From Sinorhizobium sp. RAC02 (GTDB lineage: Bacteria > Pseudomonadota > Alphaproteobacteria > Rhizobiales > Rhizobiaceae): a DNA stretch of 64,000 nucleotides. Below are positions 10,918 to 19,777 of this stretch, in pieces. Location of the stretch: positions 868,001-932,000 of the forward strand of contig NZ_CP016452.1 in assembly GCF_001713395.1 (NCBI RefSeq). Direction: 5' to 3'. Positions within the stretch are counted from its first letter, which is position 1. Each line of letters begins with the position of its first letter. The notes below the pieces were generated by a model. It searched no databases, was not told the origin of the DNA, and saw only the letters and a list, made by a program, of their open reading frames with translations. Made by a program: the position numbers and the translations under genes.

Positions 10918-11907
10918 ATGGCAATCGACACGATGACGGCCGGCGCGCCGAAGACATCGTCTTTCAAACGCCTCGGCACGATGCGCGAGGCCGGGCTGAT
11001 CGCGATCATCCTCGCACTCTGCGTGATCATGAGCTTCGCCTCGCCGCACTTCCTGACGCTCGGCAATTTCCGCGCCATGCTGATGAGTTTCTCCGTCGAA
11101 GGCATCGTCGTCGTCGGCATGACGATCCTGTTGATCGTCGGTGGCATCGACCTTGCGGTCGGCTCCGTCGTCTGCTTTGCAATGGTGCTCTCAGGCTCGC
11201 TGTTCCTCGCAGGCCTCGACCCATGGACGGCCTCGCTGATCGGCATCCTGGCCAGCAGCGCGATCGGCGGCGCCATGGGCTTCTTCGTGACGGTCGTCGG
11301 CCTCAACCACTTCATCACGTCTCTGGCAGCCATGGTGATCGTGCGCGGTCTCTGCCTCATCATCACCAAGGGCACGCCGCTCTCGCTCTTCACGCTGCCG
11401 GCTGGGTTCAAGGCTGTCGGGCAGGGCACGTTCTACGGTGTGCCCTATGTCATCCTGATCTTCGTCGCCGTCGTCGTGCTGTTCGATTTCCTGCTGCGCC
11501 GGGCGACCGCCTTCCGCAAGGTCTTCTACACGGGCAGCAACGAGAAGGCCGCGCTCTATTCCGGCATCAAGACCAACCAGGTGAAGTTCTGGGTGACGGT
11601 GTTATGCTCGACGCTTGCCGGTGTCGCAGGGGTCATCTACATGTCCCGCTTCGGGGCGGCGACCCCCACCTTCGGCGCCGGCATGGAGCTGAACATCATC
11701 GCTGCGGCCGTTATCGGCGGAGCCTCGCTCAACGGTGGCTCGGGCACCATTCTCGGCGCCATCCTCGGCATCGCGCTGCTCTCGGTCGTCACCTCGTCGC
11801 TGATCCTGCTCAATGTCTCCGTCTACTGGCAGGACATGATCAAGGGCTGCATCCTGCTCGCCGCCGTCTCCATCGACCATTTCATGCACAAGCGGAAGGC
11901 CGCCTAA
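10918..11907 (+). CDS. Sugar ABC transporter permease (RbsC/LsrC type)
   Basis: This 329-residue BPD_transp_2-type inner-membrane permease has many hydrophobic segments and the conserved ATPase-contact region near SKVFYTGSN/FYTGSNEKAALYSGI. I chose ATG 10918 because GGGAGA lies eight bases upstream; another ATG at 10885 overlaps the ATPase gene. Only one permease gene is present, so a homodimer is expected, unlike LsrC/LsrD. The SorC regulator follows after one base. Confidence 0.9.
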   Translation: MAIDTMTAGAPKTSSFKRLGTMREAGLIAIILALCVIMSFASPHFLTLGNFRAMLMSFSVEGIVVVGMTILLIVGGIDLAVGSVVCFAMVLSGSLFLAGLDPWTASLIGILASSAIGGAMGFFVTVVGLNHFITSLAAMVIVRGLCLIITKGTPLSLFTLPAGFKAVGQGTFYGVPYVILIFVAVVVLFDFLLRRATAFRKVFYTGSNEKAALYSGIKTNQVKFWVTVLCSTLAGVAGVIYMSRFGAATPTFGAGMELNIIAAAVIGGASLNGGSGTILGAILGIALLSVVTSSLILLNVSVYWQDMIKGCILLAAVSIDHFMHKRKAA

Positions 11908-11908
11908 C

Positions 11909-12916
11909 ATGCCGATCGCCAAGCTGAAACCCAAGACGACCGCGCCGCGCGAAGAGATCGTGATCGCCCGCCAGATGCACCAGGCGCTCGTGCTGCACTT
12001 CCTCGAAGGCCTGACGCAGGCGCAGATCGCCGACCAGCTCGGCCTCTCGCACGCCACCGTCAACCGCCTCATCAAGCGCGGCCGCCAGCTCGGCCTCGTC
12101 GAGATCAAGATCAAGTCGCCGGTCGAGCCGTTGGTCGACATGGAAGAGCGGCTTCTGGCGCTCGGCGGTATCAGCCGCGCCGTCGTAGTGCCGACGGTCT
12201 CCGACAATCCGCAGACGGCGCTTCAGGCGGTCGGCGAAGCGGCAGCCCGGCTGCTGCTCGAAGAGATTGCCGATGGCGACACGATCTGCATCACCGGCGG
12301 CAAGGGCGTCAGCGCCGTCGTGGCCGGCCTGCAGGCAGCACGCCGCTTCGATGTCGAGGTCATCCCGGCAACGGGCTGCGTGCAGGGCAAACACTATACC
12401 GACGTCAACCACGTTTCGACGCTGATGGCCGACCGGCTCGGCGGGCGCTCCTACCAGATCCACGCGCCGCTCTTTGCCGACGATGCCGCGCAACGCGCGA
12501 TGTTGATGAACATGCGCTCCGTCGCCGACGTATTCCAACGCGGGCGGGAGGCGAAGGTGGCGGTGGTCGGCATCGGCTCGATCCTGAGCACGGACTCGAC
12601 CTATTACGACCTCCACCCCTCCTCAAGCGAAGACCGCAGCGCGATCGAGCATTCCGGCGCCAGCGCCGAACTCCTCGCCCACCTGCTCGATGGCGAGGGC
12701 CGGGTTTGCGACTACAGCCTCAATCGCTCGCTGGTCTCGCTGACGCTCGAGGAGTTTGCCTCGATCCCGACGAAGATTGGCGTCGCGAGCGGCCTCAACA
12801 AGGCGGGCTCCATTCTCAGCGTGCTGCGCGGCAACCATCTCGATACGCTCGTCACCGACGAGGCGACGGGCGCTCGCATCCTCGACATTGCATCCCAGGA
12901 AGGATTTTCCGCATGA
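11909..12916 (+). CDS. SorC-family transcriptional regulator
   Basis: This 335-residue regulator has an N-terminal helix-turn-helix (LTQAQIADQLGLSHATVNRLI, residues about 35-55) and a SorC sugar-binding domain (GDTICITGGKGVSAVVAGL, VVGIGSI, NKAGSILSVLRGNHLDTLVTDE). LsrR, EryD, SorC and Bacillus DeoR belong here; they respond to phosphorylated sugars. It is embedded between permease and reductase genes, one base after the permease stop and overlapping the next ATG by four bases. The kinase product of the same operon is the likely effector, and the TGAA-N6-TTCA sites at 8068 and 8112 are likely targets. Confidence 0.9.
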   Translation: MPIAKLKPKTTAPREEIVIARQMHQALVLHFLEGLTQAQIADQLGLSHATVNRLIKRGRQLGLVEIKIKSPVEPLVDMEERLLALGGISRAVVVPTVSDNPQTALQAVGEAAARLLLEEIADGDTICITGGKGVSAVVAGLQAARRFDVEVIPATGCVQGKHYTDVNHVSTLMADRLGGRSYQIHAPLFADDAAQRAMLMNMRSVADVFQRGREAKVAVVGIGSILSTDSTYYDLHPSSSEDRSAIEHSGASAELLAHLLDGEGRVCDYSLNRSLVSLTLEEFASIPTKIGVASGLNKAGSILSVLRGNHLDTLVTDEATGARILDIASQEGFSA

Positions 12917-13908
12917 GCGGCGAACAATTGACCCGTGACATCGGACGCTCCGGCGTCAAGGCCTCCGCCGTCGGCCTCGGCACCTGGGCGATCGGCGGCT
13001 GGATGTGGGGCGGCACGGACGAGGCGGAATCGATTGCCGCCATCCAGGCCTCGCTCGATGCCGGCGTGACGCTCATCGACACGGCGCCGGCCTATGGCCT
13101 CGGCCGGTCGGAAGAAATCGTCGGCAAGGCGCTTGTCGGCCGCCGCGACAAGGCGGTGATCGCAACGAAATGCGGGCTCGTCTGGCATACGCAGAAGGGC
13201 AACCACTTCTTCGATCAGGACGGCAAGCCGGTCCACCGTTATCTGGGCCGCGACTCGATCATCCATGAAGTCGAGGAAAGCCTGCGCCGGCTCGGCACGG
13301 ACTATATCGACCTCTACATCACGCACTGGCAGGACCCGACGACACCCATCGAGGAGACGGTCGCGACGCTCGAAGAGCTGAAAAAGGCCGGCAAGATCCG
13401 CGCGATCGGCGCGAGCAACGTCAACCGCTCGGAACTCGAACAGTATATTGCTACCGGGTCGCTCGATGCGATCCAGGAGCGGTTCAGCATCATCGATCGC
13501 GAGATCGAGGCGGACCTGCTGCCGCTCACTCTTGCCAACGGCGTTTCGACGCTGAGTTACTCCTCGCTGGCACTCGGCCTGCTCTCCGGCACGATCGGGC
13601 CGGACCGGGTCTTCGCCGGTGACGACCAGCGCAAGGACAACCCGCGCTTCTCGGTCGCCAACCGGCAGAAGGCGAAGGATTTTTCCGAGGCGATCCGGCC
13701 TGTCGCGGAAGGCCACGGCGCCAGCATCGCACAGGTGGTGATCGCTTGGACGCTGGCGCAGCCGGGCGTGACCTTCGGGCTTTGCGGCGCGCGCAACCCG
13801 GCGCAGGCGCTCGACAATGCGCGGGCGGGCACGCTCAGTCTTTCGACAGACGATCTTGCGGCGATCAATGCCGCCATATCGGCGCAACTCGTCACCATGG
13901 ACGGATAA
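12913..13908 (+). CDS. Aldo/keto reductase
   Basis: This 331-residue NADP(H)-dependent oxidoreductase has the full AKR tetrad: Asp56, Tyr61 (TAPAYGLGRSE), Lys86 (ATKCG) and His138 (YITHWQDP). It probably interconverts a carbonyl and a hydroxyl on the imported sugar or a pathway intermediate. ATGA overlap with the SorC gene shows it belongs to the operon. A much longer in-frame start inside the regulator gene is not credible. The substrate cannot be read from sequence. Confidence 0.9.
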   Translation: MSGEQLTRDIGRSGVKASAVGLGTWAIGGWMWGGTDEAESIAAIQASLDAGVTLIDTAPAYGLGRSEEIVGKALVGRRDKAVIATKCGLVWHTQKGNHFFDQDGKPVHRYLGRDSIIHEVEESLRRLGTDYIDLYITHWQDPTTPIEETVATLEELKKAGKIRAIGASNVNRSELEQYIATGSLDAIQERFSIIDREIEADLLPLTLANGVSTLSYSSLALGLLSGTIGPDRVFAGDDQRKDNPRFSVANRQKAKDFSEAIRPVAEGHGASIAQVVIAWTLAQPGVTFGLCGARNPAQALDNARAGTLSLSTDDLAAINAAISAQLVTMDG

Positions 13909-13920
13909 CAGGCTGCCATC

Positions 13921-15669
13921 ATGAACCGTGCAGAGACAATGGACGGGCTTCGCCGGAGCCCGAAGGTGGACGTGTGCGTCCTCGGCGGCGGCATCAACGG
14001 GCTCAGCGTCTTTCGCGAGTTGGCGTTGCAAGGCGTCAACGTGCTCCTCGTCGAGAAGGACGACTATTGCTCCGGCGCCAGTGCCGCTCTCTCGCGAATG
14101 GTTCACGGTGGTCTGCGCTATCTGGAGAATGGCGAATTCAGCCTGGTGCAGGAATCGCTCGTCGAGCGCGACCGGTTGCTCCGCAACGCCCCCCACTATG
14201 TCGCGCCGCTGCCGACGACGGTGCCGATCTTCGATATCTTCTCCGGCCTCGCCAACGGTATCGTGCGCTTCCTCGGCCTCACCCGCCGCCCCAGCCGCCG
14301 CGGCGCCATCGCCATCAAGACGGGTCTCGGCATCTACGATTTCCTGACGCGCAAACGCGCCCTGATGCCAAAACACCAGTTCCGCGGCCGCAAGGCGACG
14401 CTGGAAAAATGGCCGGCGCTCAATCCGGCGATCCGCAACTCTGCGACCTACTACGATGCCTGGGTGAGCCACCCGGAGCGCATCGGCATCGAGCTTCTGC
14501 GCGATGGCCTGTCCGCCGGTTCGTATGCCAAGGCCTTGAACTATGCGACGGTCGAGCAGAGGGGTGCGGGAGAGTTTTTGCTGTGCGACGGCGTGTCCGG
14601 CGAGACGTTGTCTATCCAGCCAAGGTTGGTCATCAACGCGACGGGCGGCTGGATCGATATCGCGAATGGCGCGCTGTTCCCCGAGGACGCAAGGCCCGCA
14701 CCGCTGATGGGGGGCACCAAGGGGTCACACCTCATCATCGACAACGCCGCGCTGCGCGACATGCTTGACGGGCACATGATCTATTACGAGAACGAGGACG
14801 GACGCATCTGCATCCTGTTCCCCTATCTCGGTAAGGTGCTGGTCGGCTCGACGGATATCCGCGTCGACGATCCCGGTACCGTGCGTTGCGAGGCGGACGA
14901 GCGCGACTATATTCTGCAATCACTCGCCTTCGTGCTGCCGGGCGTCAAGATCCGGCCGGAGGAAATCGTTTTCCAGTTCGCCGGCGTGCGCCCACTGCCG
15001 GCCAGCAAGGACAGTTTTACCGGCCGCATCCCGCGCGATCATTTCTGTACAGTGCTCGAGGGCCAGAATGGCGGTCCACCCGTGCTTTGCATGATCGGCG
15101 GCAAGTGGACGACCTTCCGCTCCTTCGGCGAGATGGCAGCCGATATGGCACTCGAACGGCTCGGTCTGTCGCGTCGCGTCGATACGGCAGAACGCACCAT
15201 CGGCGGCGGCCGGGCGTTTCCCAAAGATCGCAGCGGCTGGACTCGCGACCTCGCGGCCTCGACAGGAGTTTCTGCGGAGCGCGCGGCATCGCTGTTCGAG
15301 CGCTACGGCACGGATGCCGACGATGTCGCGCGCTTCATCGCCGCTGCACCGGATCATCCGCTGCCGCATGAAGGCTACAGCGCCCGGGAGCTTATCCATC
15401 TCATCCGCTCGGAAGCGGTCGAACATCTGGACGACCTGCTCACGCGCCGCACGACGCTTGCCATCGCCGGTGAACTCTCGCTCGCCATGGTTGACGCCGC
15501 TCTCGGCGTGCTGGCCGCCGAAAAAGGCTGGCCGGCACCGCGCAAAATCGAAGAGCGCACCCGTTTTCTAACCCTCATGCGCGAGCGCCACGGCGTCGCC
15601 GAGGAAACCCTTTCCGCTAGGAATGAACAAAGGAGTGAACTATGCGAGACTACCGCAAGGTCCGGATGA
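13921..15669 (+). CDS. GlpD/EryB-like FAD-dependent polyol-phosphate dehydrogenase
   Basis: This 582-residue protein belongs to the glycerol-3-phosphate dehydrogenase family. The FAD motif GGGING is at 22-27, the family signature LSRMVHGGLRYLE at about 57-69, and a C-terminal helical domain (DAO_C) follows GGKWTTFRSFGEMA. In erythritol loci the homologous EryB oxidises a tetritol phosphate. Here it sits beside an FGGY kinase and an aldolase, so it probably oxidises a phosphorylated polyol and feeds electrons to quinone. It starts 12 bases after the reductase and overlaps the aldolase gene by 28 bases. Confidence 0.88.
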   Translation: MNRAETMDGLRRSPKVDVCVLGGGINGLSVFRELALQGVNVLLVEKDDYCSGASAALSRMVHGGLRYLENGEFSLVQESLVERDRLLRNAPHYVAPLPTTVPIFDIFSGLANGIVRFLGLTRRPSRRGAIAIKTGLGIYDFLTRKRALMPKHQFRGRKATLEKWPALNPAIRNSATYYDAWVSHPERIGIELLRDGLSAGSYAKALNYATVEQRGAGEFLLCDGVSGETLSIQPRLVINATGGWIDIANGALFPEDARPAPLMGGTKGSHLIIDNAALRDMLDGHMIYYENEDGRICILFPYLGKVLVGSTDIRVDDPGTVRCEADERDYILQSLAFVLPGVKIRPEEIVFQFAGVRPLPASKDSFTGRIPRDHFCTVLEGQNGGPPVLCMIGGKWTTFRSFGEMAADMALERLGLSRRVDTAERTIGGGRAFPKDRSGWTRDLAASTGVSAERAASLFERYGTDADDVARFIAAAPDHPLPHEGYSARELIHLIRSEAVEHLDDLLTRRTTLAIAGELSLAMVDAALGVLAAEKGWPAPRKIEERTRFLTLMRERHGVAEETLSARNEQRSELCETTARSG

Positions 15670-16484
15670 ACCGGCTGTTCGGCAACGGCCGTTGCCTGGA
15701 CGTGGCGATCGATCACGGCGTGTGCAACGAGCCGTCCTTCCTCGACGGACTGGAAAACGTTCCCGCCGTCGTGAAGGCGCTGGTCGATGCTAGGCCCGAT
15801 GCGATCCAGATGAACTACGGCCAGGCCGACCTGTTGCAGGACATTCCCGGCAAGGACAAGCCGGCGCTGGTCATGCGCATCGACATGGGCAACCCCTACA
15901 ACCGCATCCGCCATCGCGACATGTGGGCCGTGCTGCAGAACGAGGCGGAGCCGCTGATCGGCGCGTTGCAGATGGATGCCGCCTGCGTGGTGGTCAACCT
16001 CTTCATGCTGCCGGATGAGCCGGACCTCTTCCGCCAATGCGTGCAGAACATTTCCCGCGTGCGCGCCGATTGCGAAAAATACGGCATGCCGCTGATGATC
16101 GAGCCGCTCGTCATGCAGCCCGTCACGGAGCGCGGCGGCTATATGGTCGATGGCGACGCGGAAAAGATCGTCACCCTGACGCGCCTTGCGCGCGAGATGG
16201 GCGCCGATATCGTCAAGGCCGACCCGACGACCAATGCGGAGGATTTCCACCGCGTGGTCGAGGCGGCGCGCTGCCCGGTTCTGGTGCGCGGCGGCGGCAA
16301 GGAGGATCTCGGTGCCGTATTCGCCAAATCTGCCGCCTTGATGCGGCAGGGCGCAATGGGCATGGTCTATGGGCGCAACATCTACCAGCATGCCAACCCG
16401 AATGCCGTGGTGCGCGGACTGATGGCGATTATCCATGACGATGCGAGCGGCGAGGAAGCCTTCGCGCAGTATCAGCAGGGTTGA
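15642..16484 (+). CDS. Class I aldolase of the DhnA/LsrF family
   Basis: This 280-residue TIM-barrel aldolase has the family DHG motif (DVAIDHGV, 20-27) and a Schiff-base lysine at about 192 (ADIVKADPT), aligned with the catalytic lysine of recalled LsrF (IIKTYY). GGGGKEDL and GRNIYQH near the C-terminus match the phosphate-binding loops. LsrF acts on phosphorylated AI-2; other members are fructose-bisphosphate or shikimate-type aldolases. With an FGGY kinase and SorC regulator beside it, it probably cleaves the phosphorylated keto intermediate to C2/C3 units. AAAGGAG precedes the ATG. Confidence 0.87.
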   Translation: MRDYRKVRMNRLFGNGRCLDVAIDHGVCNEPSFLDGLENVPAVVKALVDARPDAIQMNYGQADLLQDIPGKDKPALVMRIDMGNPYNRIRHRDMWAVLQNEAEPLIGALQMDAACVVVNLFMLPDEPDLFRQCVQNISRVRADCEKYGMPLMIEPLVMQPVTERGGYMVDGDAEKIVTLTRLAREMGADIVKADPTTNAEDFHRVVEAARCPVLVRGGGKEDLGAVFAKSAALMRQGAMGMVYGRNIYQHANPNAVVRGLMAIIHDDASGEEAFAQYQQG

Positions 16485-16491
16485 GGTGCTG

Positions 16492-16534
16492 GAGCAATTC
16501 CGGGAAACCGCAAGGCGGTTTTCCTGGAATTGCG
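16492..16534. repeat. Rhizobial palindromic intergenic element
   Basis: GCAATTCCGGGAAACCGC (16494-16511) and GCGGTTTTCCTGGAATTGC (16515-16533) form a long imperfect inverted repeat. It resembles a short palindrome (GAGCAATTCC...GGAATTGC) scattered through Rhizobiales intergenic regions. It lies inside the operon, between aldolase and kinase. Confidence 0.6.
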
Positions 16535-16562
16535 GAAGCTGGAGCCTTGGGAGGGGTTCAGA

Positions 16563-18092
16563 ATGCAGAAATATCTGTTGGGGCTCGATGCCGGCAACAC
16601 GGTCATCAAGGCGGTGATCTTTGACCTCACAGGCCGGGAAGTGGCGCATGCGGGGGAGGAGGGGCATAGCCGCATGCCATGCCCCGGCCATGTCGAGCGC
16701 GATCTCGGCGAACTCTGGGCCAATGCGAAACGCGTCATCCGCACCTGCCTCGACAAGGCGGGCATTGCGGCGAGCGACATCGCCGCCATCGGATGCGCCG
16801 GCCACGGCAACGGGCTTTATGCGCTCGACCGGGACGGCGAACCGCTGATCGGCATCCAGTCGATCGACACGCGCGCCACCGGCCTCGTCGAGGAGTGGCT
16901 GGCGGAAGGTGTGGGCGATCGCACCTATCCCATCGCCCGCCAGCGCCCCTGGCCATCCCAGACGCCGACGCTGCTCGCCTGGCTGAAGCGCTACAGGCCG
17001 GACGTCTTCAAGCGTATCGGCACGGTATTCTACTCCAAGGATTTCGTCGTCAACCGCCTGACCGGCGAGCGCGTCAGCGAGATGTCGGACATGTCCGGCG
17101 CAGGCCTGCTCGATCTCTCCGCCCGTCGCTACGACAAGGTGCTGATGGAGGCCTACGGCCTTGGTGATTGCCTGGAGCTGCTGCCGCGACTGATCGAAAG
17201 CGCCGACATCGCCGGGCGGGTGACGGAAGCGGTGGCCAAGGAGACGGGGCTCGCCGCCGGCACGCCTGTCATCGGCGGGTTGTTCGACGTCGTCGCCTCC
17301 GCGCTCGGCTCGGGCGTCTCGCGCACCGGCAGCGCCTCGATCATCGCCGGTACCTGGAGCATCAATCAGGTCATCATCGACAGTCCCGATCTCGACGGTC
17401 CGGTTTTCATGTCCTCGACCTTCGACCGCACGCGCTACATGGCGATGGAAAACAGCGCCACCTCGGCGGCAAATCTCGAATGGCTGGTGCGTGAATTCTT
17501 CGAAGGCGAGCATGCGGAGGGCGTTTCGCCGTTCGATGCAGCTTGTGCGCTGGCCGCGGCAGTGGAGCCTGCGGCAGATGATCCGCTCTATCACCCCTAT
17601 CTCTACGGCGCGCAACAGGACGGCCATGCGCGTGCCGGCTTTTACGGCATTGCCGGCTGGCATACCAAAGGACACCTGATCCGCGCGCTGCTCGAAGGTG
17701 TCGCCTTCGGCCACCGCCAACATGTCGAGACGATCCGCAAGGCGGGTGCGACATTCGAGGAGGCGGTGCTGTCCGGTGGCGGTTCGCGCAGCCTTCTCTG
17801 GCCGCAAATTTTTGCGGATGCGCTGCGCGTGCCCGTGACCGTCGCCGTGTCGCGCGAGACGGGCGCTCTTGGTGCGGCAATCGCGGCGGGCACGGGCGTC
17901 GGCCTGTTTGCGGATTTCACCGATGGCGCAAATGCCATGGTGCGCACGGACCGGCACTATAGGCCAAACAGCGCCCTTGCCGCGCACTATGACCGGCGGT
18001 ACGCCCTCTACAAGGACATTACGGAAGCCATGACACCGCTCTGGCGTCGGCTTTCGGCAACCGAACCCAGAGCAACCGGAGTTGCGGCGTGA
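16563..18092 (+). CDS. FGGY-family carbohydrate kinase (LyxK/EryA-like)
   Basis: This 509-residue kinase has the FGGY N-terminal nucleotide motif (GLDAGNTVIKAVIFD, 7-21), a catalytic Asp at about 242 (VIGGLFDVVASAL) and a C-terminal GGGSRS motif. By recalled sequences it is closer to L-xylulose kinase LyxK and erythritol kinase EryA than to LsrK: GTWSINQV, TSAANLEWL and GFYGIAGWHTKGHL have direct LyxK counterparts. It should trap the incoming polyol or ketose as a phosphate. GGGAGGGG lies upstream of the chosen ATG; a TTG 33 bases earlier is less likely. The GMC oxidoreductase overlaps by four bases. Confidence 0.9.
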   Translation: MQKYLLGLDAGNTVIKAVIFDLTGREVAHAGEEGHSRMPCPGHVERDLGELWANAKRVIRTCLDKAGIAASDIAAIGCAGHGNGLYALDRDGEPLIGIQSIDTRATGLVEEWLAEGVGDRTYPIARQRPWPSQTPTLLAWLKRYRPDVFKRIGTVFYSKDFVVNRLTGERVSEMSDMSGAGLLDLSARRYDKVLMEAYGLGDCLELLPRLIESADIAGRVTEAVAKETGLAAGTPVIGGLFDVVASALGSGVSRTGSASIIAGTWSINQVIIDSPDLDGPVFMSSTFDRTRYMAMENSATSAANLEWLVREFFEGEHAEGVSPFDAACALAAAVEPAADDPLYHPYLYGAQQDGHARAGFYGIAGWHTKGHLIRALLEGVAFGHRQHVETIRKAGATFEEAVLSGGGSRSLLWPQIFADALRVPVTVAVSRETGALGAAIAAGTGVGLFADFTDGANAMVRTDRHYRPNSALAAHYDRRYALYKDITEAMTPLWRRLSATEPRATGVAA

Positions 18093-19714
18093 CTTTGCAT
18101 GATACAGAAACGCCGGTCGACGAGGGCACCTACGATTTCATTATCGTCGGCGCCGGCTCGGCCGGCTGCGTCCTGGCAAACCGGCTCTCGGCCGATCCGA
18201 AGAACCGGGTGCTGCTGCTCGAGGCCGGTGGCACGGACCGCTATCACTGGGTGCATGTACCGATCGGCTATCTCTTCTGCATGGGCAATCCGCGCACCGA
18301 CTGGATGATGAAGACGGCCGCGGAAGCCGGGCTCAACGGCCGCACGCTGAACTATCCGCGTGGAAAGTTACTGGGCGGCTGCTCGTCGATCAACGGCATG
18401 ATCTATATGCGCGGGCAGGCGGCCGACTATGACGGCTGGCGGCAGGCCGGCAATGCCGGCTGGGGCTGGGACGAGGTTCTGCCCTACTTCCTGAAGTCGG
18501 AAGACAATTATCGCGGCAAATCCGCCATGCACGGGGCCGGCGGTGAATGGCGCGTCGAGCGTCAGCGCCTGTCCTGGCCGATCCTCGATGCGTTCCGCGA
18601 TGCGGCGGAGGAACTCGGGGTTCCGAAGACCGACGACTTCAACGACGGCGACAATGAAGGCTCCGGCTATTTTGAGGTGAACCAGCGCGGCGGCCTGCGC
18701 TGGAACACGACGAAGGCCTTCCTGCGGCCTGCCATGAAACGGAAGAACCTCCGCGTCCTCACGGGGGCCGAGACTGAGCGGCTGGAATTCGAGGGCAAGG
18801 CGATCTCCGGCGTCCGCTTCCGTCTTGGTGGGCGGCTCTGCATCGCGCGGGCTTCCCGCGAAGTCGTGCTGTCGGCCGGCGCCATCAATTCGCCGAAGAT
18901 CCTGGAACTGTCCGGCATAGGCCGGCCGGATGTGCTCTCGACGCTCGATCTTCCCGTGCAGCACGCGCTTCAGGGCGTCGGTGAAAACCTTCAGGATCAC
19001 CTGCAGATCCGCACGGTCTTCAAGATCGAGGGCGCACGCACGCTGAACCAGCTCTACCACAACCTGTTCAGCCGCGCCGGCATGGGCCTGCAATATGCTT
19101 TTAACCGTTCCGGCCCGCTCTCCATGGCCCCGAGCCAGCTCGGCATCTTTGCGAAAAGTGATCCGGCCGTCGCCACGGCCGATCTCGAATACCATGTCCA
19201 GCCGCTCAGCACCGATCGGCTCGGCGAGCCGCTGCACCGCTACCCGGCCGTCACGGTTTCCGTCTGCAATCTGAGGCCCGAAAGCCGCGGTACTGTGCAC
19301 GTCACGACCCGCGATGGGGCTTTGCCACCGGAAATCCGCCCCAACTACCTTTCGACCGTCGGCGACCGGTTGCTTGCGGCCAAATCGATTCGCCACGCTC
19401 GCAGCCTCATGCAGACCAAGGCGATCGATCGCTTCCGTCCGCAGGAAATGCTGCCGGGCCGCGAATACCAGAGCGATGAGGAACTGATCCAGCGCGCTGG
19501 CGACATCGCCACAACGATCTTCCACCCCGTCGGCACCTGCAAGATGGGCGACGACCCGATGGCGGTGGTGGATTCGAAGCTCCGTGTGCACGGGGTCGGC
19601 AATCTGCGCGTCGTCGATGCCTCGATCATGCCGACGATCGTCTCGGGCAACACGAATTCGCCGGTCATCATGATTGCGGAAAAGGCGGCGGAGGCCATTT
19701 TGGCGCGCGCATAG
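18089..19714 (+). CDS. GMC-family FAD oxidoreductase (choline dehydrogenase-like)
   Basis: This 541-residue glucose-methanol-choline oxidoreductase has the FAD motif GAGSAGCVLANRL at 21-33, GGCSSINGMIYMRG, and the C-terminal catalytic block with His479 (FHPVGTCKMG) and the Asn of SGNTNSP. It oxidises a primary or secondary alcohol. The GTG start overlaps the kinase stop codon (GTGA), so it is translationally coupled to the sugar operon. It may oxidise a polyol before phosphorylation or act on a side product. No signal peptide is seen, so it is probably cytoplasmic or membrane-associated. Confidence 0.9.
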   Translation: MTLHDTETPVDEGTYDFIIVGAGSAGCVLANRLSADPKNRVLLLEAGGTDRYHWVHVPIGYLFCMGNPRTDWMMKTAAEAGLNGRTLNYPRGKLLGGCSSINGMIYMRGQAADYDGWRQAGNAGWGWDEVLPYFLKSEDNYRGKSAMHGAGGEWRVERQRLSWPILDAFRDAAEELGVPKTDDFNDGDNEGSGYFEVNQRGGLRWNTTKAFLRPAMKRKNLRVLTGAETERLEFEGKAISGVRFRLGGRLCIARASREVVLSAGAINSPKILELSGIGRPDVLSTLDLPVQHALQGVGENLQDHLQIRTVFKIEGARTLNQLYHNLFSRAGMGLQYAFNRSGPLSMAPSQLGIFAKSDPAVATADLEYHVQPLSTDRLGEPLHRYPAVTVSVCNLRPESRGTVHVTTRDGALPPEIRPNYLSTVGDRLLAAKSIRHARSLMQTKAIDRFRPQEMLPGREYQSDEELIQRAGDIATTIFHPVGTCKMGDDPMAVVDSKLRVHGVGNLRVVDASIMPTIVSGNTNSPVIMIAEKAAEAILARA

Positions 19715-19777
19715 GCAAACGTCTTGCGCTAGTTTGGCATCTCATCGCAGCGTTACTCAATCCAAGGCCTTCGCGAC

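Noticed and set aside
15375..17987. 870-codon open frame on the minus strand over the aldolase and kinase genes
   Set aside because: Antisense to well-supported catabolic genes; the predicted protein is rich in Arg, His, Gly and Ala with no family motif.
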